From Bacillota bacterium (lineage in GTDB: Bacteria; Bacillota; Clostridia; Lachnospirales; Lachnospiraceae), in the NCBI GenBank assembly GCA_023392615.1, contig JAEVYT010000027.1, forward strand, positions 1 through 9,543: 9,543 nucleotides of DNA, given 5' to 3'. A program made the position numbers and the translations under genes. Of this stretch, positions 1 through 6,939 are shown one piece after another (position 1 is the first letter of the stretch; every line of letters begins with the position of its first letter). The notes beneath the pieces were generated by a model. The model was given only the letters and a program-made list of their open reading frames with translations, did not search any database and was not told the DNA's origin.

Positions 1-1200
1 AGTAAAGCGACATATGATTATACGACTGCACCTGACTTGACAGGTCTGACACCAAGTAGTACCATAAAGTATGAATATGGAAATTCTGCATTCCCGGATG
101 AAATGACATCATATAATGATGGAGATATAGATACATTAACTTATGATGCATTAGGTAATCCGTTAAAGTACATTGGCTGGGATATGACTTGGACTGCGGG
201 ACGAGAACTTAATTCTATGACCAATGACTCGGATAATCTCAGTTATCAATACGATGATAATGGCATACGAACAAGTAAGACCGTAAATGGTGTAAAAACA
301 ACATACACGACTGTCGATGGAAGAATTACAAGCCAGACTGATGGAACGGACACAATGTATTACCGCTATGATAAGAATAACCAGCTAGTAGGATTCAATC
401 TGAACGGCACAGAATATGTTTACGTGATGAATGGTCAAGGGGATGTAACTGGTATTCTTGACACTACGGGAAAACAAATTGTAAGTTATACTTATGATGC
501 TTGGGGAAAATGTACCATAGCAAGCGATACATCAGGAAAAAATATTGGTAGTATTAATCCTATGCGTTATAGGGGCTACTACCTTGATAAGGAGACAGGA
601 TTCTTCTATGTAGTTTCACGCTACTATGATCCTGAAATCGGTCGATTTATTAATGCAGATGCACCTGTGATGTTGCGGCTGTCAGAATTTAATGTTTTAG
701 GAGCTAATCTTTTTGCTTATTGCTATAACAATCATGTTAATCACAGCGATCCAACAGGATATGGAATTTTACCTGTAAGCGGATGTGGATCTTTTTACAA
801 AAGTTATAAGTCGGCAGTTTCTGCGTGGGCAAAAAAGTTCGCGCCAAAGAGCAAAGAAGTAGAATACGGAGCTATTATTTATCGTTTTAGAGTATTATGG
901 ACAACATATTACTTTATGGGAGAAACGTATAAAGGGTTTCAAACAAAAAATTGGTATACTGTTATAAACGGATTGGGTGCTGGATTTTTAGTCGGCAGAG
1001 GCGCAACGCAAGTGGCTAATTTTTTCTGGCCTTTTACAAGCCTAAAGATGATTGGATTTGCACATACACATCCAATAGGGCATTCAAATAAACCATCAGG
1101 GCCAGATGGAGCTATGAAAACAGCAGGTTTTTTTGCTAATATGTGGGTTTTTCCGATTGCTGTATATTCTGATAAAAAAATATCTATAAACTATTTTTAA
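1..1200 (+). CDS. Rhs/YD-repeat protein, 3' end, with JAMM/DUF4329-like C-terminal tip (module 1)
   Basis: The reading frame is already open at base 1, so this is the last 399 codons of a longer Rhs protein; the TTG at 37 is not a real start. Residues 1-253 are Rhs core: YD-type repeats (YDALGN, YQYDDNGIRTSK, YRYDKNNQLVGF, YTYDAWG), then INPMRYRGYYLDKETGF, SRYYDPEIGRFINAD and NLFAYCYNN. The core ends at SDPTG, after which tips vary. The 146-residue tip contains EYGAIIY (Glu288) and AHTHP with His355 and His357, followed by S-x-x-D (Ser366, Asp369). This resembles the zinc-binding JAMM/JAB motif and DUF4329, both known as polymorphic-toxin domains, although the spacing from the second His to Ser is 8 rather than the usual 7. 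Rhs proteins are secreted or surface-displayed and deliver their tip into neighbouring cells. The predicted peptidase activity is inference. A lipoprotein gene follows 19 bases after the stop and is the likely immunity partner. Confidence 0.88.
   Translation, partial: SKATYDYTTAPDLTGLTPSSTIKYEYGNSAFPDEMTSYNDGDIDTLTYDALGNPLKYIGWDMTWTAGRELNSMTNDSDNLSYQYDDNGIRTSKTVNGVKTTYTTVDGRITSQTDGTDTMYYRYDKNNQLVGFNLNGTEYVYVMNGQGDVTGILDTTGKQIVSYTYDAWGKCTIASDTSGKNIGSINPMRYRGYYLDKETGFFYVVSRYYDPEIGRFINADAPVMLRLSEFNVLGANLFAYCYNNHVNHSDPTGYGILPVSGCGSFYKSYKSAVSAWAKKFAPKSKEVEYGAIIYRFRVLWTTYYFMGETYKGFQTKNWYTVINGLGAGFLVGRGATQVANFFWPFTSLKMIGFAHTHPIGHSNKPSGPDGAMKTAGFFANMWVFPIAVYSDKKISINYF
433..613 (+). repeat. Rhs core direct repeat, copy A (near-identical to 6281-6461)
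   Basis: By eye this 181-base block differs from 6281-6461 at about five positions. It covers the codons for GQGDVTGILDTTGKQIVSYT through YRGYYLDKETGFFYV. Sequence just outside diverges (NLNGTEYVYVM versus NRNGTKYLYEL on the left), so the block is a recent recombination or conversion tract. Confidence 0.8.
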
Positions 1201-1219
1201 ATAATGATGGAGGTCTCAT

Positions 1220-1594
1220 ATGAGAAAGAACATTTTATTAACAGTTATTCTTTTTGTGCTTTGTTTTTGTTTGCTTGCCGGTTGTGATTCTCAATATCCA
1301 CTGGGCAAAATGAAGCTCGAGAAATTACAAACTATATCAAAAGGGGATTCCGTGGATGTTTCAATTATTTATCCTAACACAGGTGGAACTATCGTATTAG
1401 GCTGGAAAAATCAAAATATCGAAATACTAAGCGGGGAGGATATTATCTCTGTATCCGGACTTTCAATTACTGGTATGAAATCTGGAACAGCGTTAGTAAA
1501 AGTAAATGCAACGACTGACATTTCAGATGAAATGAAAGCAGCGGGAAATAAAGAAAAAGTATATTCTATCGAAACGAAAATTACGGTGAAATAA
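1220..1594 (+). CDS. small lipoprotein, putative immunity protein for module 1
   Basis: This 124-residue protein begins with MRKN, a hydrophobic stretch (about residues 5-19) and the lipobox L-A-G-C with Cys22, so it should be cleaved by signal peptidase II and anchored on the outer face of the membrane. The start is supported by GGAGG at 1209-1213, six bases before the ATG. The mature part has alternating polar and beta-prone sequence (VLGW, IISVSG, SITGMKSGTALVKVNA) that resembles a bacterial Ig-like (BIG2-type) strand pattern; this is a resemblance by eye only. Its place directly after the Rhs tip is the standard immunity-gene position. If it is the immunity protein, its outside location suggests that the tip acts at the cell surface, or is neutralised before entry. 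It could instead be an unrelated small lipoprotein. Confidence 0.75.
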   Translation: MRKNILLTVILFVLCFCLLAGCDSQYPLGKMKLEKLQTISKGDSVDVSIIYPNTGGTIVLGWKNQNIEILSGEDIISVSGLSITGMKSGTALVKVNATTDISDEMKAAGNKEKVYSIETKITVK

Positions 1595-1616
1595 AGGTAA
1601 ATGAATGTAGTAAAAA

Positions 1617-1641
1617 GGGTAAGATTCTATGAATTTTACCC
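1617..1641 (+). other. weak hairpin at the module 1/module 2 boundary
   Basis: GGGTAA at 1617-1622 can pair with TTACCC at 1636-1641, leaving a 13-base loop that holds the ATG at 1629. It lies just after the lipoprotein gene. There is no clear T-tract behind it, so it is at best a poor terminator. It does make the ATG at 1629 a doubtful translation start. Confidence 0.25.
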
Positions 1642-3152
1642 CTTTAGCTACGCCCAATATACCAATATTCGTAATTTTATACAATAACGAACGAAAAGCA
1701 ACTTTTATGGGTCTACACTATGATGGTGACGATAATATTTCTACGATAAGTTTGAACGGTGTAGAACAATACCATTATTATTATAATATTGCTGATGAGC
1801 TAATTCGTGTAGATGATCATGTTCAAATGAAAACCTTTGCATACGAATATGATACCCATGGTAATATAAAAAACAAAAAAGAGTACACTTATACCACTGA
1901 GACAGAGTTGATGGGTGAAATCCCAAGTAGTACAATTGACTATAAATATGAAAATGATGAATTCCCAGATAAATTAACTAATTATAATGATCAGGAAATT
2001 ACCTATGATGAGTTGGGGAATTCACTAAGTTATCTTGGTTGGAATATGGACTGGACAGCTGGACGTGAACTTAGCTCGATGAATATAGGGTCGGATACGA
2101 TCAGTTATCAATATGATGACAAAGGTATCCGTACCTCAAAAACGGTAAATGGTGTAACTACTACATATACCACCATAAATGGACGTATTACGAGCCAAGA
2201 TGATGGAACGAATAAGATATACTTCCGTTATGACAAGAATAATCAATTAGTTGGCTTTAATCGTAACGGAACGGAATATCTGTATGAATTAAACGGTCAA
2301 GGGGATGTTATTGGTATTCTTGACAATAGCGGAAAACAATTAGTAAGTTATAAATACGATGCATGGGGATTGAGTACAATTGCAAGTGGTACATCAGGGA
2401 ATGACTTGGCAAAAATTAATCCCATGAGATATAGAGGATACTACCTTGATAAGGAGACAGGGTTTTATTATTTACAAAGTAGGTATTATGATCCGAATGT
2501 GGGCAGGTTTATAAATGCGGATGAGCCATATATGATGGCTTGGAATGATGGAAATATTGTTAGTGCAAATCTATTTGCGTATTGCATTAATAGTCCTATC
2601 ATGAATACAGATTATACTGGTTTCATAGCAGCAAGTATTATATCAGGCATTGTTGGCGCACTATTAACAGTTCTTTTTGATATAGTAGGACAGTATTTTT
2701 CGTATTATATTGAGCATAAAGGATCATTTTCAGGGTTTAAATTGAATGGATGGTCTCTATTATGGTCTGGTGCGACTGGGTTTACCGCAGGTATATTAAT
2801 GACATCTACATATGTGAGGATGGCTCAAGCAGTGGGAGGAGGCGTGATTGCGGGACTTACTAATATTGTGAATTGTATTATAAATCATAAATCTTTTAGT
2901 TTGAGTAGTTTATTAATAGATATTGCGGTTGGTGTATTAATTGGTGCACTATGCGGTGATGGCATAGGATTACAATTTTTTAAAAAAGGACTTTTTCGTA
3001 AAGGGCATTTTGTTTATAAAGGGAAAAGCTATAGTACTAGAAATCTTCAAATGGTTAAGCCTGTATTTGTTGAATATGCTAAGGCATTATACAAATATGC
3101 TTTAGGAATAATAACAGATCAAACTCAAAAACTTGTTAGGAGTAAATTATAA
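1629..3152 (+). CDS. orphan Rhs core fragment with hydrophobic C-terminal tip (module 2)
   Basis: The frame encodes up to 507 residues. The first ~25 residues have no Rhs character; recognisable Rhs sequence starts near 1705 (LHYDGDDNIS, then YEYDTHGNIKNKKEYTYTT). The core runs to about residue 331 with the same landmarks as module 1 (INPMRYRGYYLD, LQSRYYDPNVGRFINADE, NLFAYC) and ends at TDYTG. The tip (residues 332-507) is dominated by hydrophobic, Gly/Ala-rich segments at about 332-361, 378-396, 399-419 and 427-447, then a basic tail ending in KLVRSKL. I recognise no enzyme motif, so membrane insertion or pore formation is a guess. The only candidate start, the ATG at 1629, has AGGG about 10 bases upstream and sits in a weak hairpin. 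No secretion region is present. It is therefore probably a silent donor cassette. A membrane-protein gene follows after two bases. Confidence 0.8.
   Translation: MNFTPLATPNIPIFVILYNNERKATFMGLHYDGDDNISTISLNGVEQYHYYYNIADELIRVDDHVQMKTFAYEYDTHGNIKNKKEYTYTTETELMGEIPSSTIDYKYENDEFPDKLTNYNDQEITYDELGNSLSYLGWNMDWTAGRELSSMNIGSDTISYQYDDKGIRTSKTVNGVTTTYTTINGRITSQDDGTNKIYFRYDKNNQLVGFNRNGTEYLYELNGQGDVIGILDNSGKQLVSYKYDAWGLSTIASGTSGNDLAKINPMRYRGYYLDKETGFYYLQSRYYDPNVGRFINADEPYMMAWNDGNIVSANLFAYCINSPIMNTDYTGFIAASIISGIVGALLTVLFDIVGQYFSYYIEHKGSFSGFKLNGWSLLWSGATGFTAGILMTSTYVRMAQAVGGGVIAGLTNIVNCIINHKSFSLSSLLIDIAVGVLIGALCGDGIGLQFFKKGLFRKGHFVYKGKSYSTRNLQMVKPVFVEYAKALYKYALGIITDQTQKLVRSKL
2454..2527 (+). repeat. Rhs core direct repeat, copy C (near-identical to 5117-5190)
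   Basis: This 74-base block encodes ETGFYYLQSRYYDPNVGRF and INADEP. By eye it differs at three positions from 5117-5190, while the tips downstream are unrelated. It sits immediately before the variable tip. Confidence 0.8.
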
Positions 3153-3154
3153 TT

Positions 3155-3523
3155 ATGATAATTATATATTTGATATTTACATTGGTTATGGTATATTCAA
3201 TCTCTTCGTTGTTTACTGGACTATTTAGAATGCCAAATTCTAAACCAGGGGATTTTTATAGTAATTTAATTGTTGAATTACCAAAAATAGTCACATTTTT
3301 TTTGTTTTTGAATTGGAAGATTAATAGAATCCCATTCCATCTTATTGCTTTGCAGATAATAAATTATTTATTGTTTTTATTCTCGCTTATAAAAAGATAT
3401 AAATATAATATAACCGACATCAAGTATTTTCAAAGTATAGGAAAGGTTTATATGGTCATTATTGCAATATTTGCGTTTGTTACTGTTGTTGACTATATTG
3501 TATATAGTAGAAAGAACCAATAA
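3155..3523 (+). CDS. four-segment membrane protein, putative immunity protein for module 2
   Basis: This 122-residue protein has hydrophobic segments at about residues 1-24, 38-54, 59-79 and 97-117, joined by short basic loops (KRYKYN, SRKNQ). It is predicted to be an integral membrane protein. Its ATG lies two bases after the module 2 tip stop, with AGGAG at 3138-3142 (12 bases upstream, inside the end of the tip gene), so translational coupling is likely. I do not recognise a named family. Position directly after the tip, small size and membrane topology all fit an immunity protein that protects the membrane from a pore-forming or membrane-associated tip; this role is inferred. Confidence 0.7.
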   Translation: MIIIYLIFTLVMVYSISSLFTGLFRMPNSKPGDFYSNLIVELPKIVTFFLFLNWKINRIPFHLIALQIINYLLFLFSLIKRYKYNITDIKYFQSIGKVYMVIIAIFAFVTVVDYIVYSRKNQ

Positions 3524-3757
3524 TAAGATTATATTTATCTTATGTAATATAATGGTTGATAATTAACTAATCAATGTTTACACTAAATTACCAGATATAC
3601 AAGAAATTGGTGAAAGCTGATAAGTACTGATGATATATATCGCAGATGGGGTAAACTGAAAATAAATCAGAAAAGAATTACTTGGTATTATTATGCTAAA
3701 GGATGTTTACAATCTAGAAAGACTCAAGGTAGAAAAAGTAATTAATAATGGCGAAAT
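3524..3757. other. intergenic stretch without a clear gene
   Basis: This AT-rich gap separates the module 2 immunity gene from the IS256-family left end. It holds a short open stretch at 3614-3745 (about 43 codons, with DDIYRRWGKLK and RITWYYYAKG) that lacks a start codon and a ribosome site. That peptide looks more protein-like than the rest of the gap and may be debris from an older gene, but I cannot assign it. I see no convincing terminator or promoter. Confidence 0.4.
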
Positions 3758-3784
3758 GAGACTGTAAAAAATTTTGTGTAAACT

Positions 3785-3843
3785 ATAAAATAATCCTCTT
3801 GGAGTAATGTTAAAATAATATTAATCTAGGAGGATTATTTTAT
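3785..3843 (+). promoter_or_regulatory. hairpin covering the IS256 transposase ribosome site and start codon
   Basis: Two perfect 14-base arms, ATAAAATAATCCTC at 3785-3798 and GAGGATTATTTTAT at 3830-3843, can pair around a 31-base loop. The right arm includes most of the AGGAGG ribosome site (3828-3833) and the first two bases of the ATG at 3842. A transcript reading in from outside would fold so that transposase translation is blocked, a control known for several insertion sequences. That role is inferred here. Confidence 0.6.
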
Positions 3844-4490
3844 GGCAAGACAATGGAAATTAACACCTGAACGCAAAGCGTTTGTCCAAGGCCTGCTAGA
3901 ATATTGACAGCAAAGATGTGCAGGACATGTTGAAATATCTTTTAGGAGATATTCTTTAAAGTCTTCTTGAAGTCGAAATGGATGATGAACTCTGCTACTC
4001 TAGGTACGATTATACTAACAAAGAAACCGAAAATAGTAGAAATGGCTACTGCAAAAAGAAAGTAGTTTCTTATATGGGAGAAATGCATATTCCGTCTGAT
4101 TAGTGCAGTCTTTGCGGAAATTCAGATCACCCATTTCTGCTCAAACAGAGCAGGTGATTCCGGTCAAGAGTGCAAGCATAAAGTGCTTATAAAGATTGCA
4201 GGGAATTTCTCTGAACTCCATTCGGAAGGTAGTGCTCTGATTTTTCGGATTAAGGTGCTCTAAATATCCGAAAAGATTGCACTTTTACACCGTAATACTC
4301 ACGAAATGGGGAGTTTGAACCGCAGATAGTCAAAAAGCATCAAACTGATATCTCAAACATTGTGAATCAGGTTCTCTCAATGTATGCAAATGGAATGACA
4401 ACAAGGGATATATCTGAGCATTTAAAGACCGTATATGGAGTAGATGCATCATCGGAAATGATTTCCAAGATGACTAACCGTATTCTGCCG
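3842..4490 (+). pseudogene. IS256-family transposase pseudogene
   Basis: The start has a good ribosome site (AGGAGG at 3828-3833) and reads MARQWKLTPERKAFVQGLLEY before a TGA at 3905. A frame change then restores the family sequence (SKDVQDMLKYLLGDIL), which is broken by a TAA at 3957. It continues with LLEVEMDDELCYSRYDY, NKETENSRNGYCKKKV and GEMHIPSD up to 4100. A 201-bp foreign segment follows, and the frame resumes at 4302 with RNGEFEPQIVKKHQTDIS, MYANGMTTRDISEHLK and MISKMTNRILP. These are hallmark N-terminal and early catalytic-region sequences of IS256-type (MULE-like, DDE) transposases, which normally run to about 400 residues. With a frameshift, a stop, an insertion and a missing C-terminal half, it cannot make active transposase. 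Confidence 0.88.
4101..4301. other. 201-bp foreign segment inside the IS256 transposase
   Basis: The transposase codons flanking this segment (IPSD on the left, RNGEFEP on the right) would be contiguous in an intact gene, so 201 bases have been added. The segment is more GC-balanced than its surroundings and carries two inverted repeats. In the first, ATCACC (4126-4131) plus TGCTC (4138-4142) pair with GAGCA (4148-4152) plus GGTGAT (4153-4158). In the second, TTTTCGGAT (4242-4250) pairs with ATCCGAAAA (4266-4274). GTGCTCT occurs twice nearby. I see no matching terminal repeats, target duplication or gene. It could be a tiny non-autonomous element or a scrap of another insertion sequence. Confidence 0.55.
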
Positions 4491-4492
4491 AT

Positions 4493-5663
4493 TTCAAGGT
4501 TACTTATGAATATGACACTCATGGAAACATCTTGAATAAAAAAACATACAATTATACCACCGAGGCTGACTTGACAGCTCTAGAGATTAAAAGTATCATA
4601 AATTATAAGTATGATAACAATGAGTTCTCTGACCAACTCACATCTTATAATGGAAAAACTATCACTTATGACAAGTTAGGTAATCCTCTTAACTATATGG
4701 GGTTGAGTATGACTTGGAAAGCCGGTCGTGAGCTGGATACAATTAAATCAGGACAAAATACGATTAGTTATAAATATGGCGATGATGGTATCCGAACATC
4801 TAAGACGGTTAATGGTGTTGTAACTACATATACAACAATAGATGGAAGAGTTACTAGTCAAGATGATGGTACTAATAAAATATACTTCCGTTATGACAAG
4901 AATAATCAGTTGGTTGGATTTAACCGAAATGGAACGGAGTATCTATATGAGTTAAATGGACAGGGTGATGTGATCGGCATTCTTGACACTACCGGAAAGA
5001 AGCTTGTAAGTTATTCCTACGGTGAATGGGGGACATGTACAATAGTAAGTGATACCTCAGGAATAAATTTAGGTAATATTAATCCTATGAGGTATAGAAG
5101 TTATTACTTGGATAATGAGACAGGGTTTTATTATTTACAGAGTAGGTATTATGATCCGAATGTGGGTAGATTTATAAATGCGGATGAGCCGAGTATGTTG
5201 GAATTGAGTCAGGGTGAAGTCTTGGGAGCGAATTTGTTTACTTATTGTAATAATAACCCGGTTATGCGTATTGATTCAAATGGTTCCTTTAGTATAAGAA
5301 ACGATACGATTGCAACTGTTATAGATTTTGCTGATTTATTTAATACCTGCTTTAATGGCTATAAATAAATTACTGAAACTTTATAAATCAGTAGGCTCAG
5401 CATACAGAATGTTAAATGGATATAAGATTATCCCAACAATTCTTAATATAACTAGTAAAGCATTATCTAAGGTAGGATTGAGTATAAAAATTGCCACTTC
5501 TATATTATCCTTTTTAAGTACATCTGCATTGATTGTAGCTGATTTATCGATTGGCAAATTAGTTGCTTATGGTCTAGGAAAGGTATTTGGTGTTGAGGAA
5601 AAATATGAAAAAAGATACTTTTGGAGTAGTAAAAAATCTTTAATTATATATATAACTTTTTAA
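4493..5663 (+). pseudogene. orphan Rhs core fragment with hydrophobic tip, frameshifted (module 3)
   Basis: Rhs sequence starts at the IS256 breakpoint (FKVTYEYDTHGNILNKKTYN) with no natural start codon; the frame is open only from 4478. The core (YDKLGNPLNY, YRSYYLDNETGF, LQSRYYDPNVGRFINADEPS, NLFTYCNNN) ends at RIDSNG, base 5284. The tip begins SFSIRNDTIATVID and then loses frame: the original frame stops at 5366-5368. The next frame, from TTG at 5328, reads LIYLIPALMAINKLLKLYKS and runs to 5663. Removing one T from the T-run at 5326-5329 gives a continuous tip of about 125 residues (IATVIDLLIYLIPAL...), so a one-base insertion is likely. The repaired tip is hydrophobic and amphipathic with no enzyme motif that I recognise. 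A small membrane-anchored gene follows. It is probably a silent or damaged cassette. Confidence 0.8.
5117..5190 (+). repeat. Rhs core direct repeat, copy D (near-identical to 2454-2527)
   Basis: This is the module 3 partner of copy C, in the same orientation. It forms the right-hand part of the core next to the tip and is a natural crossover site for exchanging tips between modules 2 and 3. Confidence 0.8.
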
Positions 5664-5684
5664 TAAAGGAGAGAGACTTTACTG

Positions 5685-6062
5685 ATGTTTAGATTTGTGT
5701 TGTCAATATTTTTTGCTTCGACGGGGCTTGTAACTTATTTACTTTATTTACAGATTTATATTAAGCATAATAACATGATATTAAATCGAAAAATAAATAT
5801 TTTTAAGGGTAATTATATAAGCATTCAATCCTCTGATTTTAATGGAAATAATGTACTTAGGCAAAAGAATAATCAAAATGAAATAGTATTAGGAATGACA
5901 GAAAATATTATAGGTTGGTTTATTATAACAAATAAAGGATTTTATATATTTTATCGATTTATTTGCAAAGTAAGATTTTTTGAGGATATTGAGAATCAAA
6001 ATAACAAAATAAAAAAACACTTCTCAAAGATATATGTAAATGAAGAACACCTTTTGAAATAA
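5685..6062 (+). CDS. small membrane-anchored protein, putative immunity protein for module 3
   Basis: This 125-residue protein starts 21 bases after the end of the module 3 tip, with AAAGGAG at 5665-5671 (13 bases before the ATG, somewhat long). Residues 2-25 form a strong hydrophobic segment. A second hydrophobic or aromatic stretch lies at about 75-92 (IIGWFIITNKGFYIFYRF), and the C-terminus is Lys/Asn-rich and charged. I do not recognise a family. The location after an Rhs tip and the membrane anchor fit an immunity protein. The gene itself looks intact although its partner toxin is frameshifted, as expected if immunity is retained under selection for longer. Confidence 0.62.
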   Translation: MFRFVLSIFFASTGLVTYLLYLQIYIKHNNMILNRKINIFKGNYISIQSSDFNGNNVLRQKNNQNEIVLGMTENIIGWFIITNKGFYIFYRFICKVRFFEDIENQNNKIKKHFSKIYVNEEHLLK

Positions 6063-6241
6063 TTATTGTAACTATTCAGAACCGAATGTCACTTAGTTAG
6101 TGTATATATCTTCAAAATGGTTGGAACTTTAAAGATAATTAGTAAGAAAAATTATCTAAAGCTGTGGCAACTAATAGGTTTTTTGTCAAATTGGGGGGTG
6201 GGGTTTTTTTGAAACCCGCTCCATTACTATGTTTTGAACAA
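6063..6241. other. module 3/module 4 junction, no gene
   Basis: No gene is visible. An 8-bp inverted repeat (AGATAATT at 6133-6140 with AATTATCT at 6150-6157) and a short one (GGGTTT at 6201-6206 with AAACCC at 6212-6217) are present, but neither has the following T-tract of a terminator. The G-rich stretch at 6193-6203 lies just before Rhs sequence resumes at about 6242 and may mark a recombination joint. Confidence 0.4.
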
Positions 6242-6727
6242 TTTAATCGAAATGGTACGAAATATCTATATGAGTTAAATGGTCAAGGAGATGTAACTGG
6301 TATTCTTGACACTACGGGGAAACAAATTGTAAGTTATACTTATGATGCTTGGGGAAAATGTACCATAGCAAGCGATACATCAGGAAAGAATATTGGTAGT
6401 ATTAATCCAATGCGTTATAGGGGTTACTACCTTGATAAGGAGACAGGATTCTTCTATGTAGGTAGTCGCTATTATGATCCGAATACATGTAGGTTTTTGA
6501 ATGCGGATGAGACAGAAATTTTGAAATTAGCTGTAGAAAGTGACAGTATTTTAGGAGTGAATCTTTTTGCCTATTGCATGAACAATCCTATTATGTATTC
6601 TAATTCCACTGGAATGTGGCTTGATCGCCTAATATGCGGAGTAATTGTAGCTGTGCTTGGACCATCGTTCATGGTCAAAAACACACCAAATTTACTTAAA
6701 GCTATCAAACAAATAGAAAAAACATAG
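6242..6727 (+). pseudogene. short orphan Rhs core fragment with stub tip (module 4)
   Basis: Rhs core resumes at FNRNGTKYLYELNGQGDV and continues through YTYDAWGKCTIASDTSG, INPMRYRGYYLDKETGF, SRYYDPNTCRFLNADE and NLFAYCMNN to NSTG (base 6613). The open frame extends left to 6164, but those codons are not Rhs-like and no ribosome site supports a start, so this is a truncated piece rather than a gene. In FLNADE the usual Gly of GRFINAD is changed to Cys (TCRF). The tip is only 38 residues after the core (MWLDRLICGVIVAVLGPSFM...), with one hydrophobic segment, which is too short for a typical toxin. Either the tip was truncated by a mutation before 6725 or its remainder was deleted. Confidence 0.72.
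6281..6461 (+). repeat. Rhs core direct repeat, copy B (near-identical to 433-613)
   Basis: This is the partner of the block in module 1, same orientation and length, about 5.8 kb away. Recombination between the two copies would delete modules 2 and 3 and attach the module 4 tip to the module 1 Rhs protein. Confidence 0.8.
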
Positions 6728-6939
6728 TTTTCACTGAAAGCAAAAGGTTCTAATACGGGGGGAATATATTTGGTATTGTAATTTCAAATACACTAATTAT
6801 TATGTTACATGCACCACATCCCTAAATACAAAGAATGGTTTTTTCATATTTAAGTTGAAGTGAAAATAGGAAGAAAACAATTTGTAATCTGGAAAAAAGC
6901 AATATGGAATGTCAATCCAAGTACATGGGGGGAAATGAT
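6728..6939. other. gap between stub tip and next gene
   Basis: No clear gene is visible. The stretch could hold decayed toxin sequence: after the stop at 6725 another frame reads FSLKAKGSNTGGIY, and a later one reads GRKQFVIWKKAIW. These are too short and too broken to assign. The ATG at 6904 lacks a ribosome site. Confidence 0.35.

Larger units (their letters stand above)
3758..4491 (+). mobile_element. IS256-family insertion sequence, left part only, decayed
   Basis: The left end begins around GAGACTGTAAAAAATTTTGTG at 3758, which matches the usual start of IS256-family terminal inverted repeats. The transposase reading frame follows from 3842. The element stops abruptly at about 4491: transposase sequence ends at NRILPI and Rhs sequence (FKVTYEYDTHGN) starts at 4493, so the C-terminal half of the transposase and the right inverted repeat are gone. 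No target duplication can be assessed. The breakpoint into Rhs shows that a deletion or recombination joined the element to module 3. Confidence 0.8.

Noticed and set aside
1741..1935. 64-codon minus-strand open frame
   Set aside because: It lies opposite the module 2 Rhs core, which has clear YD-repeat coding sequence on the plus strand.
3614..3745. 43-codon open stretch as a small gene
   Set aside because: It has no start codon or ribosome site, and no family is recognisable.
6201..6217. GGGTTT/AAACCC hairpin as a terminator
   Set aside because: No T-tract follows on either strand; it is more likely part of a recombination joint.
6164..6241. GTG start for the module 4 frame
   Set aside because: The codons before 6242 are not Rhs-like and no ribosome site precedes them; the frame is open by chance.
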